NCBI GenBank assembly: GCA_022841475.1
Contig: JALHRJ010000026.1
Coordinates: forward strand, 1-57,407
Direction of reading: 5' to 3'
DNA length: 57,407 bases
Origin: Cyclobacteriaceae bacterium
Lineage (GTDB): Bacteria; Bacteroidota; Bacteroidia; Cytophagales; Cyclobacteriaceae
Position numbers and translations under genes: made by a program. Below the pieces are notes generated by a model. It saw only the letters and a program-made list of their open reading frames with translations, was not told the DNA's origin and ran no database searches. Shown here in pieces: positions 44,868 through 54,092 of this stretch; position 1 is the first letter of the stretch; each line of letters opens with the position of its first letter.

Positions 44868-46844
44868 TCAATAAAATTTCATCCGCTGAATCCTTATGGC
44901 ATTCAATATTGCCAATAATGCCACACCCACATCAGCAAACACAGCTTCCCACATGGTGGCCAATCCCCCTGCACCGAGTGCCATTACAATTACCTTTACT
45001 CCAAAAGCTAAGGCGATGTTTTGCCAAACTATTTTGTTAGTTGCTTTTCCGATTTTGATAGCAGTCACAATCTTCGAAGGTTGATCGGTTTGTATGACAA
45101 CATCAGCAGTTTCAATGGCCGCATCACTGCCAAGGCCACCCATTGCAATTCCCACATCGCTTAAGGCAAGAACAGGAGCATCGTTAATTCCATCGCCCAC
45201 AAATGCCACGGCTTCTTTCTTTCCTTTCTTTATTGCCTCCACTTTCTCAACCTTGTGCTCAGGAAGAAGATCGCCATAAGCTTGGTCTATGCCTAATGAT
45301 TTGGCCACCTTATCAGCTACTGCTTGTTTGTCACCACTGAGCATAATGGTTTTTATGCCCAAAGAATGCATAAGCTGAATCGCACTTTGGCTATCCTTCT
45401 TAATTTCATCAGCAATTGTTAAATATCCGGCAAATGATCTATTTACCGCGACTGCAACAATTGTATCTGTTACTGATACAGTGTCCTGATCTACCTGAAC
45501 ACCAAACCTCGTCAGGAGTTTAACATTTCCAGCAAGAACCTCCTTACCCTGAGCAATTCCTTTCAGTCCATGACCTTTTATTTCTTCAAGGCTTTCAACG
45601 TTGATTTTATCGAATTTTCCATTCGCGTATTCCACAACTGCTTTTGCGATTGGATGATTGGAACTGGATTCCAACGCTGCCACGAGTGGAATCCATTCTT
45701 TTTCACTCATGCCTTTGCTCACAACTTGCTGCACTTTGAAAACACCCTTAGTAAGTGTTCCGGTTTTGTCCATGACAACCGTATCTACTCGTGTCATCAA
45801 GTCAAGATAGTTGGAACCTTTGAACAATATTCCATTGCGAGAACCTGCTCCAATACCTCCGAAGTATCCAAGGGGTATAGCAATAACCAACGCGCACGGA
45901 CAAGAGATAACCAGAAAAATCAATGCGCGATACAGCCACTGATCAAAAACATATTCCTGCATGAAGAAATAAGGCAAAAGGATAAGGGCGACCGCAAGAA
46001 AGACAACAATGGGTGTATATACACTGGCAAACCTTCGAATAAACAACTCTGTCTTTGCTTTCCTGCCTGTTGCATTCTGTACTAACTCAAGGATTCGGGC
46101 AAGGGAACTTTCGTTGAAGAGTTTTGTGACTTTTAAGTCAACTACTTTTGATTCGTTGATCATTCCTGCCAACACAGTTTCACCTTTTTCTAAAGTAGAG
46201 GGTTTGCTTTCGCCCGTCAGGGCAGCAGTGTTGAATGAACTTCCTTCACTCAACATTTCTCCATCAAGCGGGACACGCTCGCCAACCTTTATTAAAATAG
46301 TTTCACCAACCTTAACTTCAGTGGGTTCGACATTCACAACGTTACCATTTCGATAGACTGAAGCAGTATCTGGTCTCACATCCATGAGTGCCTTGATGCT
46401 GCGCTTGGCTCGGTTTACTGCCGCACTTTGAAATAGTTCTCCAATTGCATAAAAGACCATTACGGCAACACCTTCTGGATACTCACCAATGTAGAATGCA
46501 CCTATGGTCGCAATACTCATCAGAATAAACTCTGTGAATACTTCACCCCGAAGCGCATACCTGATTCCTTTTATTAAGACCGGAAGGCCCACGGGCAGGT
46601 AAGCAACAGCGTACCACGCAAAGCGAAACGTATTTTCAAACCACGAGGGATGTATCCAATTGTCAAATACCAAACCAGTGGCTAGTAAAATGAAACTCGC
46701 TATTGTCAACAGCCATTCTTTACTAATGCCTGATTCGTTTTCTGTGAGATTGGGTTTTATGCTATTGTTTTTATTGGCAGTAATCTGATCAGGTGTGCAA
46801 CAAGCATCGTCTGATTGAATATTTGTATGTTGATGATCATCCAT
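44868..46844 (-). CDS. P1B-type heavy-metal ATPase (Zn/Cd/Pb type) without HMA domain
   Basis: A 658-residue pump from ATG at 46844 (a longer frame to 46904 adds unrelated residues). Key motifs: ALTGESKPS, SCPCALVIAIPLG (CPC in TM6), DKTGTLTKG, SSNHPIAKAVVEYA (HP), MLSGDKQAVAD and GDGINDAPVLALSDVGIAMG, with the late KATNKIVWQNIALAFGVKVI of P1B-2 pumps. The usual N-terminal HMA domain is missing; instead there is a short DDHQHTN, ACCTPDQ tail. It exports Zn, Cd or Pb. It begins 14 bp after the transporter gene 46858-47469 and ends the Czc string. Confidence 0.93.
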   Translation of the reverse strand: MDDHQHTNIQSDDACCTPDQITANKNNSIKPNLTENESGISKEWLLTIASFILLATGLVFDNWIHPSWFENTFRFAWYAVAYLPVGLPVLIKGIRYALRGEVFTEFILMSIATIGAFYIGEYPEGVAVMVFYAIGELFQSAAVNRAKRSIKALMDVRPDTASVYRNGNVVNVEPTEVKVGETILIKVGERVPLDGEMLSEGSSFNTAALTGESKPSTLEKGETVLAGMINESKVVDLKVTKLFNESSLARILELVQNATGRKAKTELFIRRFASVYTPIVVFLAVALILLPYFFMQEYVFDQWLYRALIFLVISCPCALVIAIPLGYFGGIGAGSRNGILFKGSNYLDLMTRVDTVVMDKTGTLTKGVFKVQQVVSKGMSEKEWIPLVAALESSSNHPIAKAVVEYANGKFDKINVESLEEIKGHGLKGIAQGKEVLAGNVKLLTRFGVQVDQDTVSVTDTIVAVAVNRSFAGYLTIADEIKKDSQSAIQLMHSLGIKTIMLSGDKQAVADKVAKSLGIDQAYGDLLPEHKVEKVEAIKKGKKEAVAFVGDGINDAPVLALSDVGIAMGGLGSDAAIETADVVIQTDQPSKIVTAIKIGKATNKIVWQNIALAFGVKVIVMALGAGGLATMWEAVFADVGVALLAILNAIRIQRMKFY

Positions 46845-46857
46845 AAATGAAAGATTT

Positions 46858-47469
46858 TTAATGAATAAAAAATGAAAGGATTCCTGTAAGTACCAGCGTG
46901 ACACCTGTTATTATTCCGGCATTGTGCTCCAGCGAGTGCCAATTAAGTTTTAGTAAACCTGTGTAAGTAAAGCGTACCCAAGCCACCATGCCACCAACTG
47001 TGACTATAGTATAAAGCGTTGCAAGTATGGCAACCATCCACCAGCCCTGGCCCCCAGCCAAAAGAAAATAGGCTTCTATTTCCAGGCAAGGAGAAAAGAA
47101 CATCGCCAGTGCGAGGCTGGCAATAACTTTCTTATCTGAAACTATTTCGTCATGCTTATGCAGATGAAAGTGTTTGTGTTTGTGATGCTGATAGATATAA
47201 AACAATCCCAATGCGATAAGAACCGATGGCGCAATGAAGTGAGTAAAGTAGTTAATCTTATCGGCCAGTGTGAAGCCTATCAATCCTACAGCAATGCCGA
47301 CCAACACTGTACTCAATGCATGTGATAAGCCAGCGATAAACGTAATGGATATAGTGCGGTTCAATGACCAACCCTCTTTTTTTGCAATAGCTAACACTGG
47401 AAGCCAATGATTTGGAATCAAGGCGTGTAGCACACTTAACACAAGGCTTCCGGTAATTAGTGTAATCAT
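46858..47469 (-). CDS. RcnA/HupE-like metal transporter with His-rich loop
   Basis: A 203-residue membrane protein with about six TM helices: VLSVLHALIPNHWLPVLAIA, ITFIAGLSHALSTVLVGIAV (a HALx(P)-type metal motif twice), a cytoplasmic or periplasmic loop with HHKHKHFHLHKHDE (nine His/Lys), FFSPCLEIEAYFLLAG and VVLTGILSFFIH-like end. The pattern resembles nickel/cobalt exporters RcnA and the related UreH/TauE proteins. The His loop suits Ni, Co or Zn. Its ATG overlaps the end of the DUF3703 gene by 4 bp. Confidence 0.82.
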   Translation of the reverse strand: MITLITGSLVLSVLHALIPNHWLPVLAIAKKEGWSLNRTISITFIAGLSHALSTVLVGIAVGLIGFTLADKINYFTHFIAPSVLIALGLFYIYQHHKHKHFHLHKHDEIVSDKKVIASLALAMFFSPCLEIEAYFLLAGGQGWWMVAILATLYTIVTVGGMVAWVRFTYTGLLKLNWHSLEHNAGIITGVTLVLTGILSFFIH

Positions 47470-47840
47470 TGGTTAGAGCGATAAGGTTTCAGAGTGGCCT
47501 GAAGGTCTTCTGGTATTTCCATTGGCCGCAGAGGTGGCACATCCGCTCCACCCGTGTTGCCCACGGGAATAGTGCCCACAAATGATTTAACGCCACCAAC
47601 TAGCAAGCGTGGGATTTGCCCGACAATCTCTCTCATATCCTTTATCCTAAAACCAAACTTTAGCATAACCCAATGAACATGAGAATGCTCGCGTGGCCAG
47701 GGCTGACCAAGAATATGCGCCCGTTCCAGATGTTGCCAGGCTGCCTGCAAATTTCCCTTAGCTATTTCTTTCTCGTAGTCCTTAAGTTCCTGATGATAAT
47801 GAACCTTCAAACCATCAGGCATTTTCCAATGCAATTTCAT
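47466..47840 (-). CDS. DUF3703 family protein
   Basis: A 124-residue cytoplasmic protein with the DUF3703 signatures: AAWQHLERAHILGQPWPREH, HSHVHWVMLKFGFRIKDMRE, GQIPRLLVGGVKS, PVGNTGGADVPPLRPM. The HxHxxHW run may bind a metal. The family is found next to czc/cus genes but its role is unknown. It lies between CzcB and the RcnA-like gene in the string. Confidence 0.9.
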   Translation of the reverse strand: MKLHWKMPDGLKVHYHQELKDYEKEIAKGNLQAAWQHLERAHILGQPWPREHSHVHWVMLKFGFRIKDMREIVGQIPRLLVGGVKSFVGTIPVGNTGGADVPPLRPMEIPEDLQATLKPYRSNQ

Positions 47841-47857
47841 TTTGTACCATCTAAATT

Positions 47858-49063
47858 CTAATGCTCCTCAGTAGCTCCTTGCGATTTTGACAAAATATAA
47901 AATGCTCCTTTTATAACAACCATTGTAGTTCCTTGCAATTCCTCCAAGGGCCTGATTTCAATGTGACCTAAATCTGAAACACCAGTTACAACTTCGATTT
48001 TTTTGAAATGAATCACGTCTTCTTCCGTTCCGCCCTCCTCTGCTTTTTGTTCCGCTGGTTTTTTTCCTGTAAGGATAAAAATGTAATCCCTTCCTTCAGA
48101 CTTAACAATCGCATCAACGGGAACCGCTTTTACAGTTTGCGCCCCTATATCAATGGATGCGGACACATACATTCCGGGAAAAAGCTTCAAGCCTTTAACA
48201 TTTTTTACAATGGCATGTGCCAGGACTGCTTTACTTTCACCTTCAAATGATTGATTCACACCGTAAATCTCGCCTTGAATCTGCTGATTGTTTTGATTGG
48301 TTAGCATGAAGTTTACCTTCTGGCCAACCTTCACTTTGAACAGGTCTTTCTCATATACCTGGAGGTCACAATGAATTTGCGAGTTATCCACAATATCCAT
48401 AATTACCTTCCCAGGTTCAACAAAAGTGCCCAGGTTCACATCAATGTGGGCAACTACTCCGCTAATCGGTGCAACTACCAATAGATTAGAAATTATATTA
48501 TCGGAAGAAAGCTGATTGACATTCACATTAAGTTGCTGCAATTGTTTGCCCAATGAATGAAGCTTTGTTTTCTCAGCATTGTAGTTTGCTTCAGCCTGCT
48601 GAAACACTTTACCAGTTCCAGCATTCTTTTCATTCAGCTCCTTTTGCCTCTGAAATTCTTTCTCGATGTAACTAAAATTACTTTGAACGGTGAGATACTC
48701 TTGTTGCATTTTGATGAATTCAAGATTTTCGATGGTGAGAAGAACCTGGCCTTTCTTAACGTAGCTTCCCTCAAGAACAAAAATCTGCTTTACTGATCCG
48801 CCCATAAGAACTGAGATGTCAGCTCTGTTTTGAGGGGGTACTTCCAGTATTCCACTCGCTTTTATAATAGCACTTAGGTTTTTTTCTTCGATAGTGTCTA
48901 TCTCGATACCTACCGCCTTAATTTGCTCTTGGGTTAGTTCAATGATATCCGATTGCTCTTCATCGTGATGTTCCGATTGCTCTTCCGTTCCAGCTTTCTC
49001 GTTGTTGCAAGCCGCGATCATAAGAAGGAGCAGAAAAAGGGTATATACATTTAATGTTTTCAT
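47858..49063 (-). CDS. czcB: RND periplasmic adaptor (CzcB type)
   Basis: A 401-residue lipoprotein adaptor (lipobox MIAAC, Cys19). The N-terminal stretch EEQSEHHDEEQSD can bind metal. There follow the barrel/lipoyl parts (ISVLMGGSVKQIFVLEGSYV, GQVLLTIENLEF), a long coiled-coil hairpin (about 125-185, NFSYIEKEFQRQKELNEKN) and the second lipoyl half VAPISGVVAHIDVNLGTFV. It joins the CzcA pump to the outer-membrane part. It lies 34 bp after the CzcA-CzcC fusion gene. Confidence 0.93.
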   Translation of the reverse strand: MKTLNVYTLFLLLLMIAACNNEKAGTEEQSEHHDEEQSDIIELTQEQIKAVGIEIDTIEEKNLSAIIKASGILEVPPQNRADISVLMGGSVKQIFVLEGSYVKKGQVLLTIENLEFIKMQQEYLTVQSNFSYIEKEFQRQKELNEKNAGTGKVFQQAEANYNAEKTKLHSLGKQLQQLNVNVNQLSSDNIISNLLVVAPISGVVAHIDVNLGTFVEPGKVIMDIVDNSQIHCDLQVYEKDLFKVKVGQKVNFMLTNQNNQQIQGEIYGVNQSFEGESKAVLAHAIVKNVKGLKLFPGMYVSASIDIGAQTVKAVPVDAIVKSEGRDYIFILTGKKPAEQKAEEGGTEEDVIHFKKIEVVTGVSDLGHIEIRPLEELQGTTMVVIKGAFYILSKSQGATEEH

Positions 49064-49097
49064 AGTCTGTTAGTTTTTATTATTACCTAATCCAGCA

Positions 49098-52000
49098 TTA
49101 TTGTTTTGCCGAACCAGTTAAATAATCAATGTTAATAATGGTTTGGTTGTAGGTGTTTATTGTCTCTATGTGCAAAAGTTTACTTTGAATAGCCTGTGAA
49201 GTATTCTGGATAAATTCTACGTACCCTATTTCTCCTTTACTGTAAGCAAATGCAGAAATACTTAATAACTCCTCAGCCTGCTGCAAGCCGCTCGTCTCGA
49301 AATATGAGAGTGTACTTTGCAATTTCTGTAATTGTTTTACTTGCTGACTGTAGGTAGCCTTTAGGATATTGCTCGTGTTCTGAAGCTCAGCCTCCGATAC
49401 TTCCCGGTTGATTTTAGCGGCCTGAATTCGACCTTGTTGTCCATTGAAGAAAAGAGGAATGGCTAACCCAAACTCGAAACCACCGCTGCGTGTTCCAGGA
49501 AAATAAGAACGGGAAATATCAGCAGGATTGTAACCACTAACAACGACTTGACGGTTGATCCCAAATGTCAGGTCAGGTAAGTACCTATTCTTTTCAAATT
49601 TAAGTTGAAATGCCGCCACGTTAATTTTTTGGCGTTGAAAATTCAGGACAGGGTTATGGTTAATAGCAGACGTATCTGGTAAAACTTCAGAGGTGAGTTT
49701 TCGTAAGCTTGCGTCAACTGGCACAATCACATCGCTGGTGTTCAAAAGCTTTTGCAATTCCTGCTGGTAGATGAGAAGGTCTGTCTCAGCCTGTTGTTTC
49801 AAAAGTTGCACCTCTTTGAAGCGGTTTATTGCGGAGAGCCTTTCAAGGTTAGAAGTTTCTCCAGTTTGATAACGAATCGTTGCACGCTCTGCAAAATTTG
49901 AATAGAAGCTATCCTGATACGAGAGAAGTTTAAGCCGCTCCATCCCGTACACAAGATGATAATACGCCAGCCGCACATCCTTGATCAATTCAAATCGCGT
50001 TACCTCTGCTGATTTTTCACTTAAAGCAGTTTGCTGTTTTAATACTTTGGTTTGCGATGTGTACACAGTCGGAAATGAGATCGTCTGAATTATACCCAGA
50101 CTATTGTCAATATTTCCTCCGCTGGTCGGGTCTTGGGTGAGAAGCACATTTGTTTTATCGATATCCCAACCTGTTTTTTCAAGGGACTTGCTTTGAAGTA
50201 TCTCCAGATTCGAAATCTTCGATTTCAGATTGTCCTTTAAGGCTCTGTTGATACACTCCTCAATGGAAAGTGGCATAGTATCCTGCGCTTGAGTTAAGCC
50301 AGGAAGAAACAACATAACAATGAAGAGAATTAACCCAAACATCGAATTCATAGGCATTTTCATTTTTGATTTTAATTCGCCTGAAAATAAAATGTATACG
50401 ACTGGCAGAACAAGAAGGGTAAGCAGCGTTGCAGATATGAGTCCACCAATTACTACGGTAGCTAATGGCTTCTGAACTTCTGCTCCCGCAGAGGTAGAAA
50501 GTGCCATAGGGAGAAAGCCGAGTGAGGCCACAGAAGCAGTCATGATCACTGGCCGGAGACGGTCGCTCGTGCCTTTCTTTACCCGTTCAATAATATCTGT
50601 AATGCCTTCCTGTTTAAGCTGATTGAAATAACCGATCAGCACAATTCCATTCAGCACAGCTACGCCAAACAAAGCGATAAAGCCGATGCCTGCTGAAATA
50701 CTGAATGGCATATCGCGAAGCCAAAGTGCAAACACACCCCCGATTGCCGAGAGCGGAATGGCGGTGAAAATGAGAAACGTTTGTTTGAATGAATGAAACG
50801 TGAAATAGAGCAGCACCAGTATCAAAAGTAACGCAACAGGAACTGCCACTGAAAGGCGTTCATTAGCTTCACGCAAATTTTGAAACTGGCCGCCATACGT
50901 TGTATAGTAACCCGGTGGCAAAACCAGCTTTTCATTCAGGATAGTTTCAATCTCTTCCACCGTACTCTCCACATCTCTGCCGCGCACATTGAAACCAACA
51001 TAAATTCTGCGCTTACCATTTTCTCTGCTTACCTGGCCGGGAGCATCTTTGATGGAAATATCAGCCACTTGGCTTAATGGCACTTTATTACCAGACGGGA
51101 GAGGCACAAATAAGTTCTCGATATTGGTTATGTCTTCGCGAAGTTCACGTTGTAAGCGGACAACAAGGTCAAAACGCTTTTCTCCTTCAAAGACAACGCC
51201 TGCTACATTTCCCGCAAAAGCTGTTTTAAGAATCATGTTAATGTCAGAGATGGTGAGTCCATACTGCGCCATCTTATCTCTATTGTATTCAACAATGATT
51301 TGAGGAAGTCCGGTAACACGTTCAACAATGGGTTCACTAACTCCATCAACGGGTGCAATGAGTTCAGCAATTTTTCCAGCCTCTGCCGTCAGCACATCCA
51401 GGTCATCTCCATAAATTTTAATCGCTACATCCTGACGAATGCCAGTCATCAGCTCATTAAATCGCATTTGCATTGGCTGTGTTACTTCAACATTTACTCC
51501 TGGCAGAACAGATAGAGACTCCTCAATCAATTCCTGCATTTCTTCCCTGCTGTCAACCCGCCATTCTTCCTTTGGTTTCATGGAAAGCATCATGTCTGCT
51601 CGCTCAATCGGCATCGGGTCGGTGGGAATTTCTGCGCTTCCAATGCGGGTAACGGCCTGTTTTATTTCGGGAAACTCCTTCTTCAAAATCTCTTCTGCCT
51701 TTGAAAATGTTTTTACTGTTTGTGATAATGATGTTCCCTGCATCATGCTGATCTCCACCGTAAGGTCTCCTTCTTCAAGAGTAGGAATAAATTCTCCTCC
51801 CATCGTGCTGAAGAGCCACAACGCAAAACCAAATAGAAGAATGGATATACCTATGGTAACTGTCTTAAAGCGTAATGCCGCAGCCAGTGCTGGCTCATAG
51901 ATTTTATGAAAGAAGTTCATCAACTTATCGGAAATATTTCTCTTGTGTTCCGTTTTGCGGCTTAGGAAAAGCGCGCTCATCATCGGTATATAGGTAAGGG

Positions 52001-53483
52001 AAAGAATGAAGGCACCCAGAATAGCAAAGGCAACTGTTTGTGCCATTGGTTTGAACATTTTTCCTTCAATGCCTATCAAGGCAAACAGGGGAAGGTAAAC
52101 GATCAGGATAATAATTTCTCCGAAGGCTGCACTGTTCCGGATTTTAGAAGCTGCTGAATAGACCTCTTCATCCATCTGTTGTGACGACAGTTTATCCACT
52201 CCTGGATAAAGAGATTTATTAATCACAATACGATGAACAATGCTTTCAACGATAATCACTGCCCCATCTACAATCAATCCGAAATCAATGGCTCCCAGGC
52301 TCATCAGGTTGCCGGATACGCCAAAAAGGTTCATCATCGAAATAGCAAAGAGCATGGCCAGTGGAATAACTGACGCTACCACCAGGCCCGCGCGAAGATT
52401 GCCTAATAACAAAACAAGAATAAACACTACGATCAGGCCTCCTTCTATCAAGTTCTTCTCAACAGTTCCAATAGCTCTGCCTACAAGTTCTGTCCGGTCT
52501 ATGAAAGGTTCTATCACCACACCTTCAGGAAGGGACTTTTGAATTTGTATCATCCGCTCTTTTACATTTTTGATAACGTTGTTAAAGTTCTCTCCCTTCA
52601 GCATAAGCGTAATACCAGCTACCACTTCGCCTTCACCATTACGTGTTACTGCTCCGTAGCGCATGGCACTTCCGAATTGCACCCTGGCAACATCGCGTAC
52701 CAATACAGGAATTTCGTTTACATTTTTGATTACAATTTTCTCGATGTCCTGAAGTGATTTGACCTGTCCGAGACCTCTGATAAAATAGGCACTGCTTCGT
52801 TGCTCGATGTAACTTCCTCCGGTATTCTCATTGTTATTCTCTAACGCTTCATAGATTTCAGGAATGGAGATATTAAGTGCATTGAGTTTGTCATTGTCCA
52901 ACGCTACTTCATACTGCTTAACGAATCCTCCCCAACCGCTTACTTCTGCCAGTCCTTCCGTTCCGGCAAGTTGTCTTCGCACAATCCAGTCCTGGATAGT
53001 TCGCAATTCAGTCGCTGAATACTTTTCTTCAAAGCCAGGCTTTGCATGGATTACATAGTGATAGATTTCACCGAGTCCGGTGGTAATCGGAGCCAGGGAA
53101 GGTTCACCAAGGCCTTTTGGAATTTGGGCTTCTGCCTCTTTAAGTCTTTCACCCACTTGTTGCCTTGCCCAATAAATATCAACGTTGTCTCTAAAAACAA
53201 TTGTGATAACTGAAATTCCCGAACGCGAGATTGAACGCTTTTCAATCACATTAGCAATATTGCTCAAGGCAAGTTCGATGGGGGCGGTAATAAATTGCTC
53301 TACTTCCTGCGCTCCGAGTGTAGGTGCCTGCGTAATCACCTGTACCTGATTATTGGTTATGTCTGGTACTGCATCAATGGGTAATTGTGTTAAGGAGTAC
53401 GATCCCCACGCAATCAGAACCAATGTGAAAAAGCCGATGACCAGCTTATGCTTTATTGAAAAATGAATGATTTTATCTAACAT
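49098..53483 (-). CDS. CzcA pump fused to CzcC/TolC-type outer-membrane factor
   Basis: A 1461-residue polyprotein. Residues 1 to about 1040 are a complete CzcA/CusA RND pump (KLVIGFFTLVLIAWGSYS, DAVPDITNNQVQVITQAP, SLGAIDFGLIVDGAVIIVES, GGEFIPTLEEGDLTVEI, GVAVLNGIVLIGYFNQL). At residues 1045-1066 stands a signal-peptide-like segment (MNSMFGLILFIVMLFLPG, then LTQA, then QDT). Residues about 1067-1461 are a TolC/CzcC domain (SIEECINRALKDNLKSKISN, a long helical part, FEFGLAIPLFFNGQQGRIQA). The latter must reach the outer membrane, so cleavage or internal initiation at Met1045 is expected. It is the first gene of the czc string. Confidence 0.95.
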   Translation of the reverse strand: MLDKIIHFSIKHKLVIGFFTLVLIAWGSYSLTQLPIDAVPDITNNQVQVITQAPTLGAQEVEQFITAPIELALSNIANVIEKRSISRSGISVITIVFRDNVDIYWARQQVGERLKEAEAQIPKGLGEPSLAPITTGLGEIYHYVIHAKPGFEEKYSATELRTIQDWIVRRQLAGTEGLAEVSGWGGFVKQYEVALDNDKLNALNISIPEIYEALENNNENTGGSYIEQRSSAYFIRGLGQVKSLQDIEKIVIKNVNEIPVLVRDVARVQFGSAMRYGAVTRNGEGEVVAGITLMLKGENFNNVIKNVKERMIQIQKSLPEGVVIEPFIDRTELVGRAIGTVEKNLIEGGLIVVFILVLLLGNLRAGLVVASVIPLAMLFAISMMNLFGVSGNLMSLGAIDFGLIVDGAVIIVESIVHRIVINKSLYPGVDKLSSQQMDEEVYSAASKIRNSAAFGEIIILIVYLPLFALIGIEGKMFKPMAQTVAFAILGAFILSLTYIPMMSALFLSRKTEHKRNISDKLMNFFHKIYEPALAAALRFKTVTIGISILLFGFALWLFSTMGGEFIPTLEEGDLTVEISMMQGTSLSQTVKTFSKAEEILKKEFPEIKQAVTRIGSAEIPTDPMPIERADMMLSMKPKEEWRVDSREEMQELIEESLSVLPGVNVEVTQPMQMRFNELMTGIRQDVAIKIYGDDLDVLTAEAGKIAELIAPVDGVSEPIVERVTGLPQIIVEYNRDKMAQYGLTISDINMILKTAFAGNVAGVVFEGEKRFDLVVRLQRELREDITNIENLFVPLPSGNKVPLSQVADISIKDAPGQVSRENGKRRIYVGFNVRGRDVESTVEEIETILNEKLVLPPGYYTTYGGQFQNLREANERLSVAVPVALLLILVLLYFTFHSFKQTFLIFTAIPLSAIGGVFALWLRDMPFSISAGIGFIALFGVAVLNGIVLIGYFNQLKQEGITDIIERVKKGTSDRLRPVIMTASVASLGFLPMALSTSAGAEVQKPLATVVIGGLISATLLTLLVLPVVYILFSGELKSKMKMPMNSMFGLILFIVMLFLPGLTQAQDTMPLSIEECINRALKDNLKSKISNLEILQSKSLEKTGWDIDKTNVLLTQDPTSGGNIDNSLGIIQTISFPTVYTSQTKVLKQQTALSEKSAEVTRFELIKDVRLAYYHLVYGMERLKLLSYQDSFYSNFAERATIRYQTGETSNLERLSAINRFKEVQLLKQQAETDLLIYQQELQKLLNTSDVIVPVDASLRKLTSEVLPDTSAINHNPVLNFQRQKINVAAFQLKFEKNRYLPDLTFGINRQVVVSGYNPADISRSYFPGTRSGGFEFGLAIPLFFNGQQGRIQAAKINREVSEAELQNTSNILKATYSQQVKQLQKLQSTLSYFETSGLQQAEELLSISAFAYSKGEIGYVEFIQNTSQAIQSKLLHIETINTYNQTIINIDYLTGSAKQ

Positions 53484-53569
53484 AAATGGTGTGAATAATT
53501 GAGTTCAGGTTTAACGGATAACTTCTTAGAGAATCCGTGAACACACAGAACTTAGTTCGTTGTTTTGCC

Positions 53570-53585
53570 TTGCGCCTAAGCGCAA
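53570..53585. other. Intergenic hairpin before the czc string
   Basis: A perfect 6-bp stem, TTGCGC (53570-53575) and GCGCAA (53580-53585), around CTAA. It lies between the DUF6660-like gene and czcA, with no U run. It may be a leader structure or processing site. Confidence 0.35.
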
Positions 53586-53650
53586 AAGCTTATGAATTAT
53601 AAATGGATGAAGTGAATGACCATGAGGCCATGCTACGAGAAAGGAGATAA

Positions 53651-53974
53651 TCAGGATAGCTTAGGCGGCTGCCAGATAGCCTTTGCATCATTGAGCAAAG
53701 GTCTTTCAAAGTAAAGGGTTACCAACTTGGTGTTATGCTCAAGCATAGCGAGCGAAATGTCCGTGGTGTAGTTTAATTGGATATGGGCGGCACAGCAGGA
53801 ACATATGCAGAATGGTGTACAAAAATCCTGCTCGGCATTGCTATGATTATGGCTACTATTTTCCACAAAAGTGATCCCTGCTTTCCGCTCATCAGCACAT
53901 GTTTCCTTATCGCTGCACGGATAAACCGCCAGAAAGAGAAGATAGCATGCAATGATGAAGCGAGTCAATTTCAC
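53651..53974 (-). CDS. DUF6660-like secreted Cys-rich protein
   Basis: A 107-residue protein with a signal peptide (residues about 1-20) and then PCSDKETCADE, HNHSNAEQ, CTPFCICSCCAAHIQ and a C-terminal AIWQPPKLS. I know this order (PCxD...C, His, CTPFCxCxCC, IWQPPKLS) from a Bacteroidetes family called DUF6660 that precedes RND metal pumps. The seven closely spaced Cys suggest a metal-binding role. The start is GTG at 53974; no ATG is available. It lies 167 bp upstream of the CzcA-CzcC gene and is probably its leader gene. Confidence 0.75.
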   Translation of the reverse strand: MKLTRFIIACYLLFLAVYPCSDKETCADERKAGITFVENSSHNHSNAEQDFCTPFCICSCCAAHIQLNYTTDISLAMLEHNTKLVTLYFERPLLNDAKAIWQPPKLS

Positions 53975-53996
53975 GGCTCAAAAATAGGTTAAATAA

Positions 53997-54008
53997 TGAT
54001 GCAAGTCA
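53997..54008 (-). promoter_or_regulatory. Single TGAC-type box
   Basis: TGATgcaaGTCA, 7 of 8 core bases, 22 bp upstream of the DUF6660-like gene. No second box lies 21-22 bp away, so it may be chance or a weaker site of the same regulator. Confidence 0.35.
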
Positions 54009-54092
54009 TATTTGAAATGAGTAGACGGTGAAAAAAAAGCGTGAATACTGAAATAAAGCCAGGTTTTTCTCATATTTTTTTAGCAACTGGAT

